The notes under the pieces are model-generated. The model was not told the DNA's origin and made no database searches. It saw only the letters and a program-made list of their open reading frames with translations. From Oscillospiraceae bacterium (GTDB lineage Bacteria; Bacillota; Clostridia; Oscillospirales; Oscillospiraceae), in the NCBI GenBank assembly GCA_902778275.1, contig CACYXE010000019.1, positions 1 through 35,296 on the forward strand: DNA of 35,296 nt, written 5' to 3'. A program made the position numbers and the translations under genes. This document shows, one piece after another, positions 15,039-22,488 of the stretch (positions are counted from its first letter, which is position 1; each line of letters begins with the position of its first letter).

Positions 15039-16028
15039 ATGAATTACATCGTGATGGACCTGGAGTGGAACCAGGCAATGAGCTCCAAGTCCTCCGTCTT
15101 CAACAAGCTGCCCATCCACCTGCGGGGGGAGATCATCGAGATCGGCGCTGTAAAGCTCAATGAGGATATGAGCGCCGGTGAGGAATTCACCATCGACGTG
15201 AAGCCCGTTTACTTCAAGCGTATGCACTATAAAGTCAAAAAGATCACCGGCTTTGACAAGGATCGCCTGTCCCACGGCGTACCTTTTGCCGACGCGCTGG
15301 AGCAGTTTCGCAAATGGTGCGGTGAGGATGTGACCTTCCTGACCTGGGGCTGCGACGATCAGGGCATCATGGAGCAGAACATCATCATCCACGATCTGGA
15401 CTGGGATTGGATCTCCGGCTGGATCAATCTGCAGCTGATCTACAACCTGCAGACCGGCGGCGACAAAAACCAGAAGTCCCTGGCCAGCGCCATGGAGCAC
15501 TTCGGCATCGAGCAGACCCGCATCGCCCACGATGCTCTGGGCGACGCCTACAACACCGCCCTGGTCAGCACCCATCTGGATATGAACGAGGGGCTGCGCA
15601 TGTACCCCGACGCCGGACGCATCCTGGCCGAGCGGATGCCCAACTACAATCCGCCCGCCGATAACGCCGGACCGGACGCTTTGCTCCACGAGAGCTTTTC
15701 CGGCTTTGAGAGCAAGGCTGCCGCCTTCGCCGACGAGCGGGTGGCGGAGCTCTGCTGCCCCGCCTGCGGGCAGCGTCTGGCGGGAAATCGCTGGATCAAT
15801 CAGGGCGACCAGCGCTATATGAACATCTTCACCTGTGAGAACGACGGTCCCTATCTGGCCCGTGTCAAATTCCGCAAGAATGCGGACGACAACAGCTGGG
15901 CCGCCAGCAAGCTGGTCTATGAAGCGGACGGCGCCATGCAGGAGTTCTACAAGACCAAGTCCACCCAGGCGCGCCGCCGGGGCCGCGGCCATTCCTCCCG
16001 GAAGAACCGCCCAGCAAGCAAGCTGTAA
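15039..16028 (+). CDS. DEDDh 3'-5' exonuclease domain protein with Cys pair and basic tail
   Basis: 329 aa. The first 200 residues are an RNase T/DnaQ-type exonuclease: Exo I 'VMDLEWN' (D7, E9), a central Asp in 'TWGCDDQGIM', and Exo III 'HDALGDAYNT' (H...D). It resembles KapD-like exonucleases, which trim single-stranded nucleic acid. A C-terminal segment has 'CCPACG' (about 246), a later Cys in 'FTCEND', and a strongly basic end (RRRGRGHSSRKNR), suggesting a metal site and nucleic-acid binding. Whether the substrate is RNA or DNA is unknown. Start ATG 15039 has GAGG 8 nt upstream. It is followed after 24 nt by a lipoprotein gene, probably in the same transcript. Confidence 0.85.
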   Translation: MNYIVMDLEWNQAMSSKSSVFNKLPIHLRGEIIEIGAVKLNEDMSAGEEFTIDVKPVYFKRMHYKVKKITGFDKDRLSHGVPFADALEQFRKWCGEDVTFLTWGCDDQGIMEQNIIIHDLDWDWISGWINLQLIYNLQTGGDKNQKSLASAMEHFGIEQTRIAHDALGDAYNTALVSTHLDMNEGLRMYPDAGRILAERMPNYNPPADNAGPDALLHESFSGFESKAAAFADERVAELCCPACGQRLAGNRWINQGDQRYMNIFTCENDGPYLARVKFRKNADDNSWAASKLVYEADGAMQEFYKTKSTQARRRGRGHSSRKNRPASKL

Positions 16029-16052
16029 AGCCTTGCCGAAAGAGAGTGCACT

Positions 16053-16601
16053 ATGAAAAAAATCATTGCCCTGCTGTTGGCCGCCGTCATGCTGCTGAGT
16101 CTCAGCGCCTGCGGGAAAAAGAAGGCTGCGGAGGAGGCCGAGGAAGCCCCCGCTGCCGCTCCGTCTGACGCTGTAATGGAAGTCAAGATCTCTTTGAGCA
16201 ATCTGTACCAGTATTTTGAGTACAAGGAGTACCCCAGCGCCGTACGGGGCGAGGAGGACACGAGCATCATTTCCGCCGTTCAGGTCTCCTACGGTCTGGC
16301 CCTGCGGGAGGGGTATACGGCAGCCAAAGAACCGGAGTATCACAGCACCATGCAGGTCACCTTCGTCGCGGACGGGGTCATCAAATCCGGGGACTTCACT
16401 GTGGATTTTGATACGCTGCAATACAGCGGACCGGAATACAGCGTCCAGCGGGAGACGGTCTCCGAGACGCTTGATTTCTGGCCGGAGGGCGACCGGACCT
16501 TCATCTGGGCCTTCGGCAACTACAGCAAGAGCAACATCCTGTACCTGGAAAACTTCCAGGTCGTAAGCGCCTCAGGCACTGTCTACCTGCGGGCCGCCTG
16601 A
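16053..16601 (+). CDS. Uncharacterised lipoprotein
   Basis: 182 aa with a clear lipoprotein signal: MKKIIALLLA start, hydrophobic core, lipobox LSAC with Cys20. A Lys/Glu/Ala-rich linker (21-38) precedes a globular domain of about 140 residues with alternating short strands ('MQVTFVADGVIKSGDFTVDF'). I do not recognise the family. It is probably exported and anchored to the outer face of the membrane. Followed by its own terminator, so it likely ends the transcript begun at the exonuclease gene. Confidence 0.8.
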   Translation: MKKIIALLLAAVMLLSLSACGKKKAAEEAEEAPAAAPSDAVMEVKISLSNLYQYFEYKEYPSAVRGEEDTSIISAVQVSYGLALREGYTAAKEPEYHSTMQVTFVADGVIKSGDFTVDFDTLQYSGPEYSVQRETVSETLDFWPEGDRTFIWAFGNYSKSNILYLENFQVVSASGTVYLRAA

Positions 16602-16611
16602 ACGAAAAGAG

Positions 16612-16639
16612 AAATCCCCGGAGTTCCATCCGGGGATTT
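16612..16639 (+). terminator. Terminator after the lipoprotein gene
   Basis: A perfect 10-bp stem AAATCCCCGG/CCGGGGATTT with an 8-nt loop. The T-tract is short (TTTCCT), so efficiency is uncertain. Confidence 0.7.
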
Positions 16640-16662
16640 CCTGTATCCTTTGGAGACTGTAT

Positions 16663-17616
16663 ATGGAACTGTACTTTGCCCCCATGGAGGGCATCACCAC
16701 CTGTCTGTACCGCCGCATCCACGCGGAGATATTCCCCGGAACAGACCGCTATTACGCCCCTTTCCTGGCGCCGGACGGACAGGGCAACTGCCGCAGCAGC
16801 AGCCTGCGGGACATCCTCCCGGAGAATAACGCGGACATCGATCTGGTGCCTCAGATCCTGTGCAACCGTCCGGAAGCCTTTCTGCGGGTGGCCAGGCTGT
16901 TGGCGGACATGGGCTATCGGGAGGTCAACCTGAACGTGGGCTGCCCCTCCTCCACCGTTGTCCCCAAGCACAAGGGAGCCGGCATGCTTCTGGACCTGAA
17001 CTCTTTGGACATTTTTCTGGCGGAGGTATTCAGCCGCTGTCCCCTTCGCATCTCGGTCAAGACCCGCCTGGGAATGGAAAGCGCCGCGGAGTTCCCCGCC
17101 ATTCTGGAGATCTACAACCGTTACCCCATCCACCAGCTGATCATCCACGCCCGGGACCGGAACGGGATGTACAAAAGTGAGCCGGATCTTGCCGCATTCG
17201 CCGCTGCTTACCGGGAGAGCCGCGCACCCGTCTGCTATAACGGGAACCTGTTCTCCCCCGCGTCCCTGCAGACGGTCCTCGCCGCCGCGCCGGAGCTGAA
17301 CGCCGCCATGCTGGGCCGCGGCGCGGTGACCGACCCGGCCCTGTTCCGCAGGCTGCGCGGCGGCGCGCCCCTCTGTGCGGAAGAGCTGGCCGAATTCCTT
17401 CGCCGCCTGGAGGCCGCCTTCTTGTCCGCCGGGATCCCGGAACACTATGCTCTCGCCCGGCTCAAGGAAATCTGGTTTTATACCATCCACATGTTCCCGG
17501 GCAGTCCCAAAGGGGCCAAGGCTATCAACAAGGCGCAGAGCCTTGCGGATTATCATGCCGCCGCAGATCGGCTTCTGCAAAATAATTTTTCGCCAACTGC
17601 CGCATTTTCAGGATAA
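16663..17616 (+). CDS. tRNA-dihydrouridine synthase family protein
   Basis: 317 aa FMN-dependent reductase that converts uridine to dihydrouridine in the tRNA D-loop. The TIM barrel begins with 'YFAPMEGIT' (4-12). The catalytic Cys94 lies in 'NLNVGCPSSTVV', followed by 'KGAGMLL', and 'ISVKTRLG' and 'IIHARDR' provide FMN/substrate-binding loops. The C-terminal helical domain is present. The length matches the DusB-like/clostridial group; the position specificity is not deducible. Start ATG 16663 has GGAG 7 nt upstream, and it begins 24 nt after the upstream terminator. Confidence 0.92.
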   Translation: MELYFAPMEGITTCLYRRIHAEIFPGTDRYYAPFLAPDGQGNCRSSSLRDILPENNADIDLVPQILCNRPEAFLRVARLLADMGYREVNLNVGCPSSTVVPKHKGAGMLLDLNSLDIFLAEVFSRCPLRISVKTRLGMESAAEFPAILEIYNRYPIHQLIIHARDRNGMYKSEPDLAAFAAAYRESRAPVCYNGNLFSPASLQTVLAAAPELNAAMLGRGAVTDPALFRRLRGGAPLCAEELAEFLRRLEAAFLSAGIPEHYALARLKEIWFYTIHMFPGSPKGAKAINKAQSLADYHAAADRLLQNNFSPTAAFSG

Positions 17617-17621
17617 AAGGC

Positions 17622-17649
17622 TTGACAATTCTTTTTGATTGTGTATAAT
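17622..17649 (+). promoter_or_regulatory. Strong promoter of the peroxidase gene
   Basis: Perfect TTGACA (17622-17627) and perfect TATAAT (17644-17649), separated by 16 nt. They start 6 nt after the dihydrouridine-synthase stop. Confidence 0.88.
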
Positions 17650-17650
17650 T

Positions 17651-17670
17651 AAATTGTGCTAAATCAATTT
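17651..17670 (+). promoter_or_regulatory. Candidate operator at the peroxidase transcription start
   Basis: An inverted repeat AAATTG-8-CAATTT covers the expected transcription start just below the -10 box. It is a possible repressor site. It is AT-rich, so chance is not excluded. Confidence 0.35.
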
Positions 17671-17693
17671 GAATTTTTTACGGAGGCAACACG

Positions 17694-18233
17694 ATGAACG
17701 TTTATGATTTTACCGTCAAGACCCGCAAGGGCGAAGAAGTCAATTTGGCCGATTATAAGGGCAAGGTGCTGCTGATCGTCAACACCGCCACCGGCTGCGG
17801 CTTTACCCCCCAGTACAAGGAGCTGCAGGAGATCTACGACGCCCACAAGGACGACGGTCTGGAGATCCTGGACTTCCCCTGCAACCAGTTTGCCGATCAG
17901 GCTCCCGGTACCGATGAGGAGATCCATACCTTCTGCACCGGCCGTTTCGGCATCACCTTTCCCCAGTTCGCCAAAATCGACGTGAACGGCGATGACGCCA
18001 TCCCCCTCTATCAGTATCTCACCGAGAACACCAGGTTTGAGGGCTTCAATGGTCCCTCCGGTCTGATACTCTCCGGCGTGGTCAAGAAGATGGACAAGGA
18101 TTACAAGAACAACGGCAGCATCAAGTGGAACTTCACCAAGTTCCTCATTGACCGCGAGGGCAATATCGTGGAGCGTATGGAGCCCACCATGTCCATGGAG
18201 AAGGTCAAGGCCCAGGTCGAGAAGGTCCTGTAA
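17694..18233 (+). CDS. Glutathione-peroxidase-family thiol peroxidase (2-Cys type)
   Basis: 179 aa. Thioredoxin-fold peroxidase that reduces hydrogen peroxide and organic peroxides. The peroxidatic residue is Cys35 in 'NTATGCGFTPQ' (not selenocysteine). The family tetrad partners are visible in 'FPCNQF' (Q65) and 'KWNFTKF' (W145, N146). Cys81 ('EIHTFC') stands where the resolving Cys of yeast Gpx3-type enzymes lies, so thioredoxin is the likely reductant instead of glutathione. GGAGG lies 7 nt before ATG. A strong dedicated promoter suggests high expression. It is separate from the PerR-like regulator elsewhere in this window. Confidence 0.92.
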   Translation: MNVYDFTVKTRKGEEVNLADYKGKVLLIVNTATGCGFTPQYKELQEIYDAHKDDGLEILDFPCNQFADQAPGTDEEIHTFCTGRFGITFPQFAKIDVNGDDAIPLYQYLTENTRFEGFNGPSGLILSGVVKKMDKDYKNNGSIKWNFTKFLIDREGNIVERMEPTMSMEKVKAQVEKVL

Positions 18234-18251
18234 GCTCTTCCCTGTATATAG

Positions 18252-18286
18252 CAAGCCGACTGCTTTTCGCAGCCGGCTTGTTTTTT
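18252..18286 (+). terminator. Terminator of the peroxidase gene
   Basis: The stem CAAGCCGaCTGC/GCAGcCGGCTTG with a TTTTC loop and one A-C mismatch is followed by six or seven T. It ends 2 nt from the stop of the convergent Na/Pi transporter gene. Confidence 0.85.
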
Positions 18287-18287
18287 G

Positions 18288-20057
18288 TCATATGCTGTAT
18301 TTTTTGGAATACTCCTGATAGAGCTCGTCAAAGCCGTGGGAACGCAGTTCCTTCAGATCCAGCAGATAGCCGTGGGCGTCGAATTCGTTGGCCTCCAGCT
18401 CGATGATGGCGATGGCGATGTTGGAACAGTGGTCCGCCACACGCTCGAAGTTGGTGATGATATCGTTGAACACAAAGCCCTGGGACAGGGAGCAGATCCC
18501 ATCCTTGAGGCGGGTCACGTGACGGCTCTTCATCTCGTCGCACAGCACGTCGATCCATTCCTCCAGAGGCTCCACCTTATATGCGATGTCGATATCGTCC
18601 TCAACAAAGGCCGCAATAGCGGTGGCCAATATTTCGCGCAGGGCCGCGCCGAGGATCCGCAGCTCCTTATCGCCATGTTCGGAGAAGCTCACCTTTTTCT
18701 CATTGATCTCCTGGGCCACTTCCGCGATATTCATGGCGTGGTCGCTGATACGTTCAAAGTCGCTGAGGGTGTGGAGGTACTTGGATACGTTTTGGTTCTG
18801 CTGCGTGTCCAGTTCCTGGGTGTTCAGCTTCACCAGATAAGTACCCAGCTTATCCTCATAGCGGTCTACCAGGTCCTCCGTCTGCTCCACCTGCATCATG
18901 CCCTCATCCGTAAAGTGCTGCATCAGATCCAAAGCCTGCAGCAGATTGTCCCGGGCGGTCTTGGCCATGGAGTTGACCGTCAGACGGCTCTGCTCTACCG
19001 CCAGGGCCGGATAACTCAGGAAGCGCTCGTCCAGGCGGTCCAGATCGCCGGCAGCCGCCCGCTCTTTTTCGCTTTCGCGAAGCAGTGAGGAAATCATGCG
19101 GATCATGGGCTTTTGCAGCGGTACAAGCAAAACAGCCGTCGCCACACGGAAGATCGTATTCAGCGCCGCGATGCTTACCGTACTCATGATGTGGTTATCC
19201 AGGCTGAAGTGCAGGGCGGCATCCAAGATATAATAGACCAGGCCGATGATCAGCACGCCCAGGATCTCGATCACAAGATAGGAGAAGGCCGCCCGCCGTC
19301 CGTCCACCTTGGCGCCCAGCGCCGAGAGCAGCACAGGTACGGAGGAGCCGATGGCGATGCCCAGGATGATGGGCCAGGCCACGGAGAAGGTAACCGCGCC
19401 GGTCATGGACAGGGCCTGCAAAATACCCACAGCCGCAGAGGCGCTCTGCAGGATTGCGGTGAAGGCCGCGCCGAACAGGATGCCCAGCACCGGGTGGGCG
19501 AATGCTGTCAGCATTTTCAAAAACTGTGGGCTTTCCCGCAGCGGGGACACGGCCCCGCTCATGCTGTGCATGCCAAACATCAATACGGCGAAGCCCAGCA
19601 GGATATCGCCCACATGGCGTGTGCGCTGCTTTTTGGAGAACATGCGCATGATAATACCAATGACCGAGACGAGGGCCGCCAGGGTCGATGTGGACAGAAG
19701 CGAGACCCAGCCGGTCCCCTCCAGGCTGGAGAGGCTGACGATCCAGCCGGTGATGCTGGTGCCGATCAAAGCGCCGTGGATCACCGAGACCGCCTGGCCC
19801 AGCTTCATCATGCCGGAGTTCACAAAGCCGACCACCATAGCGGAGGTCGCGGAGGATGACTGGATCACCGCTGTGACCACGGTTCCCAGCAGCACGCCGC
19901 GCAGCGGCGTCCCGGAGAGCCGATAGAGGATCAATTCCATTTTGCTGCCGGCGACTTTTTTCAGGCCGTCCCCCATCAGGGTCATGCCGAACAGGAACAG
20001 CGCCACGCCGCCCAGCAGTGAGATAATGTCAGAGGCTTGCAGTAAAATCCCTCCCAT
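18288..20057 (-). CDS. Na/Pi cotransporter family protein with C-terminal PhoU domain
   Basis: 589 aa. Residues 1-310 are a duplicated NptA/PNaS-type transporter with the two inverted-repeat signatures 'VIQSSSATSAM' (about 63-73) and 'ILQSASAAVG'. Each repeat has about four membrane spans. Residues about 340-570 are two PhoU-like three-helix bundles, which in related proteins sense or control phosphate flux. Predicted role: sodium-coupled phosphate uptake or efflux at the cytoplasmic membrane. It is monocistronic by context: convergent with the peroxidase gene and divergent from the RluA-like gene. The start ATG 20057 has GGCGGTGAT upstream; a slightly later start cannot be excluded. Confidence 0.92.
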   Translation of the reverse strand: MGGILLQASDIISLLGGVALFLFGMTLMGDGLKKVAGSKMELILYRLSGTPLRGVLLGTVVTAVIQSSSATSAMVVGFVNSGMMKLGQAVSVIHGALIGTSITGWIVSLSSLEGTGWVSLLSTSTLAALVSVIGIIMRMFSKKQRTRHVGDILLGFAVLMFGMHSMSGAVSPLRESPQFLKMLTAFAHPVLGILFGAAFTAILQSASAAVGILQALSMTGAVTFSVAWPIILGIAIGSSVPVLLSALGAKVDGRRAAFSYLVIEILGVLIIGLVYYILDAALHFSLDNHIMSTVSIAALNTIFRVATAVLLVPLQKPMIRMISSLLRESEKERAAAGDLDRLDERFLSYPALAVEQSRLTVNSMAKTARDNLLQALDLMQHFTDEGMMQVEQTEDLVDRYEDKLGTYLVKLNTQELDTQQNQNVSKYLHTLSDFERISDHAMNIAEVAQEINEKKVSFSEHGDKELRILGAALREILATAIAAFVEDDIDIAYKVEPLEEWIDVLCDEMKSRHVTRLKDGICSLSQGFVFNDIITNFERVADHCSNIAIAIIELEANEFDAHGYLLDLKELRSHGFDELYQEYSKKYSI

Positions 20058-20074
20058 CCCATGGTATCACCGCC

Positions 20075-20103
20075 AATATAACATATCCTCCGTTCTTACA
20101 CAA
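20075..20103 (-). promoter_or_regulatory. Promoter of the Na/Pi transporter gene
   Basis: On the minus strand, TTGTGT (20098-20103) and TATATT (20075-20080) are 17 nt apart, about 18 nt before the start codon. Confidence 0.5.
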
Positions 20104-20169
20104 TTGGACAAGCACACAGAAAAATGGAAGACACCGGGGCCTGTTTTTGTTCTTCCTGCAAAAGGCCGA

Positions 20170-20198
20170 TTGCAAAAAACGGTTACATGCGATAGAAT
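20170..20198 (+). promoter_or_regulatory. Promoter of the RluA-like / prmA operon
   Basis: TTGCAA (20170-20175) and TAGAAT (20193-20198) with a 17-nt spacer, 16 nt before the start codon at 20215. Confidence 0.7.
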
Positions 20199-20214
20199 TA
20201 AAAACGGTGATAGC

Positions 20215-20847
20215 ATGGATGTTGCAATTCTTTACGAGGACACGGCAATTTTACTCTGTGTAAAGCCCGCCGGCGTTGTGTCCGAGGAGGGCGGCATGCC
20301 CGACCTCCTGCGCAGCGAGACCCGCGCCCGGGATATCTACTGCGTACACCGGCTGGACAAAGCCGCCGCCGGACTGATGGTCTATGCCAAGACGCGGGCG
20401 TCAGCCGCCGCGCTCTCCTCCACGATCGCCGCCGGCGGTCTGGAAAAGGAATACATGGCCGTCGTCCAGGGCGCCGCGGAAGCGGAAGGGAGCATGCGCG
20501 ATCTGCTGTACCACGACGCGGCGAAGAACAAGACCTATGTGGTCAAGAGCCTGCGCCGGGGCGTCCGCGAGGGGGAGCTTTCCTATCAAAAGCTGGCGCA
20601 GACCGAGGCGCTCAGTCTGGTCCGCATCCGGCTTCTGACCGGGCGTTCCCACCAGATCCGGATCCAGTTTGCCTCCCGCAAGCTGCCTCTGGTGGGCGAC
20701 AAAAAATACGGCAGCCGCTATCGGGATTGCCCCCTGGCCCTCTGGTCGGAGCGGCTCAGCTTCCGGCATCCCGTCACCGGGGAGATCCTGGACTACCACA
20801 TCTCTCCGCCCAACGCCTGGCCCTGGAATACATTTGACATGGAATAG
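20215..20847 (+). CDS. RluA-family RNA pseudouridine synthase (copy 1)
   Basis: 210 aa. It isomerises uridine to pseudouridine in structured RNA. The catalytic Asp48 lies in 'VHRLDKAAAGLMVYAKT', and the second family motif is 'LLTGRSHQIRIQF'. There is no N-terminal S4 domain, so it is a short, stand-alone RluA-type enzyme whose rRNA or tRNA target cannot be read from sequence. The start ATG 20215 has GGTGAT upstream; the frame is open further upstream but without homology. It is paralogous to the gene at 28227-28883. It precedes prmA by 16 nt. Confidence 0.9.
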   Translation: MDVAILYEDTAILLCVKPAGVVSEEGGMPDLLRSETRARDIYCVHRLDKAAAGLMVYAKTRASAAALSSTIAAGGLEKEYMAVVQGAAEAEGSMRDLLYHDAAKNKTYVVKSLRRGVREGELSYQKLAQTEALSLVRIRLLTGRSHQIRIQFASRKLPLVGDKKYGSRYRDCPLALWSERLSFRHPVTGEILDYHISPPNAWPWNTFDME

Positions 20848-20863
20848 AAAGGGAGCCCTGCTT

Positions 20864-21787
20864 ATGCGATACATAGAAGTCATCGTGGATACCCCGCCGG
20901 AGGCGCTGGATCAGCGCTGTGAGGAAATGGCGGAGCTGGGCGTGGGCGGCTTCGTCATTGAGAATGAGGCGGACTTCCGGGACTTTCTGGAAAACAACCG
21001 CCAATACTGGGACTATGTGGATCAGGAACTGACCGAGCAGTATGCCGGGGTCAGCCGGATCAAGTGCTATCTGACTGACGACGAGGACGGCCGGGAGACC
21101 CTGCGCCGGATCCGCGCCGCCTACGGGCGTGTGCAGATCGCCTATGTGGAAGACAGTGACTGGGAAAACAACTGGCGGGAATTCTACAAGCCGCTGGAGA
21201 TCGGTGAGAAGCTTGTGGTGGTTCCCGAGTGGGAACCCATCCCGGAAGGAAAACGTCTCCCTCTGCGGCTGGATCCGGGTCTGATCTTCGGCACCGGCAG
21301 CCACGCCACCACCCGTATGTGCCTGGCTGCTCTGGAGGATCATGCCCGTCCCGGGGTCCGGGTCCTGGACCTGGGCTGCGGCAGCGGCATTCTGGGCATT
21401 GGGGCACTGGTACTGGGTGCGGACAGCTGTCTGGGCTGTGACATCGATCCCAAGGCGCCGGACGTGGTCATGGCCAACGCAGCCCTCAACGGTATTGGCT
21501 CCGACCGTATACGGGCCTGCGCCGGAGACATTTTGTCCGATGCCTCCCTGCGCCATTCTTTCGGCGGCGGCTATCAGCTGGTGCTGGCCAATATCGTTGC
21601 GGATGTGATCATCCCCCTGAGCCCTTATGTGCAGGATTTCATGGCGCCGGACGGTGTGTTCATCACCTCCGGGATCATCGATGGCCGCCAGGATGAGGTC
21701 CGCGCCGCCATCGAGCGGGCGGGTCTGCGCGTCACCGGCCACCGCTGTGAGGAAGAATGGCACTGCTTTACCGCGGTGCGTGCGTGA
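20864..21787 (+). CDS. prmA: Ribosomal protein L11 methyltransferase
   Basis: 307 aa, the usual PrmA length. It transfers methyl groups from S-adenosylmethionine to ribosomal protein L11. An N-terminal substrate-recognition domain (1-100, 'DSDWENNWREFYKPLEIGEK' at the linker) is followed by the Rossmann methyltransferase domain with SAM loop 'VLDLGCGSGILGIGAL', the PrmA motif 'FGTGSHATTRMCL', and the catalytic-pocket motif 'LANIVADVI'. GGGAG precedes ATG 20864. Its pairing with an RNA-modification enzyme suggests a ribosome-maturation operon. Confidence 0.95.
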   Translation: MRYIEVIVDTPPEALDQRCEEMAELGVGGFVIENEADFRDFLENNRQYWDYVDQELTEQYAGVSRIKCYLTDDEDGRETLRRIRAAYGRVQIAYVEDSDWENNWREFYKPLEIGEKLVVVPEWEPIPEGKRLPLRLDPGLIFGTGSHATTRMCLAALEDHARPGVRVLDLGCGSGILGIGALVLGADSCLGCDIDPKAPDVVMANAALNGIGSDRIRACAGDILSDASLRHSFGGGYQLVLANIVADVIIPLSPYVQDFMAPDGVFITSGIIDGRQDEVRAAIERAGLRVTGHRCEEEWHCFTAVRA

Positions 21788-21801
21788 CGAAGGAGGCTCC
21801 T

Positions 21802-22278
21802 GTGAACGAACGCAAGTCCTTTCTTGTTCTTGGCATTATCGCTTTGACCTTTGGAGCCACCGGTATGACGGATATAGATGAAAGCAGCGGCCTGGTTTTT
21901 TCCCTTGTCTTCACGGTCGCCGCGCTCGTCCTGCTCGTCCTGTATTTCCGGGCCGCGCTGCGCCGCACTACGCCAAAACGCATCACCATTCCCCTGGTTT
22001 GCGTCTGTCTGTTCTTTGGCGGCATGGGACTGTCGGACATCGGCAAAGATCCCTTCGGTGTGGCTCTGGGTCTTGCTGTAGCCCTTCCGCTGCTGCTGGA
22101 GATCCTGTTGCGTCTGCGCAGCCGGAAATTCCCGGAGCCGATAGAGCGAAAAGCGGCTCCGGTCCGATATGAATCGAAGCCGGAACCGCAGCCTGCGGCG
22201 AGACCGGTCAAGATCTGCCCCAACTGCGGAGCCCCCGGCCGGGGCGACATATGTGAATACTGCGGCGGCCCCATTTGA
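21802..22278 (+). CDS. Four-pass membrane protein with C-terminal zinc ribbon
   Basis: 158 aa from a GTG start at 21802, chosen because a strong AAGGAGG (21790-21796) lies 5 nt upstream. An upstream ATG would sit inside prmA. Four hydrophobic segments (about 8-25, 30-50, 60-78, 86-105) are followed by a Pro/Glu/Lys-rich linker and a C-terminal zinc ribbon (CPNCG...CEYCG). Family not recognised. It lies 14 nt after prmA in the same transcript. It shares the 'membrane spans plus zinc ribbon' plan with the gene at 9008-9301 but shows no obvious sequence relationship. Confidence 0.8.
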   Translation: MNERKSFLVLGIIALTFGATGMTDIDESSGLVFSLVFTVAALVLLVLYFRAALRRTTPKRITIPLVCVCLFFGGMGLSDIGKDPFGVALGLAVALPLLLEILLRLRSRKFPEPIERKAAPVRYESKPEPQPAARPVKICPNCGAPGRGDICEYCGGPI

Positions 22279-22315
22279 GGCCGCCGCAAGCTGTAGACAA
22301 AGTACCGACAGCTTG
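22261..22315. repeat. Two abutting hairpins across the stop codon
   Basis: Stem 1 is TGCGGCGGCC/GGCCGCCGCA (22261-22270/22279-22288), with the stop codon of the zinc-ribbon gene in its loop. Stem 2 is CAAGCTGT/ACAGCTTG (about 22287-22294/22308-22315). They could not both form fully, because they share a base or two. Confidence 0.6.
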
Positions 22316-22319
22316 TGGC

Positions 22320-22357
22320 GCAAAAAAGGAAACTTCCAAAGAAGTTTCCTTTTTTGC
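22320..22357. terminator. Bidirectional terminator between prmA operon and htrA operon
   Basis: A perfect 17-bp stem (GCAAAAAAGG.../...CCTTTTTTGC) around a CAAA loop has A/T runs on both sides. It suits termination of the leftward htrA operon and of the rightward prmA operon. Confidence 0.8.
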
Positions 22358-22360
22358 GTA

Positions 22361-22400
22361 GATTGTACGTGAAAGGGGGCTCCCCGCCCCCCTTCACAAT
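22361..22400. repeat. GC-rich hairpin of unknown role
   Basis: The arms GATTGT..GTGAAaGGGGG and CCCCCcTTCACAATC form an imperfect stem of about 13 pairs. It lies between two terminators and outside any gene. It could be a small mobile-repeat copy. Confidence 0.5.
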
Positions 22401-22449
22401 CCCCCTTACTTGTCCAAGCCAGCCTGTAAGGAGTTTGTCTGCAGTCTGC

Positions 22450-22488
22450 GGCGGGATCCGTTCCGGATCCCGCCGGTTTTTCTGCTTT
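22450..22488 (+). terminator. Second terminator hairpin at the convergent junction
   Basis: A perfect 11-bp stem GGCGGGATCCG/CGGATCCCGCC with a 3-nt loop is followed by TTTTTCTGCTTTT on the plus strand, just before the htrA-like stop. Confidence 0.75.

Noticed and set aside
21768-22397. Leftward frame of 209 codons across the zinc-ribbon gene and junction hairpins
   Set aside because: It reads through terminators and the opposite strand of a gene with a strong ribosome site and membrane spans. No domain is seen.
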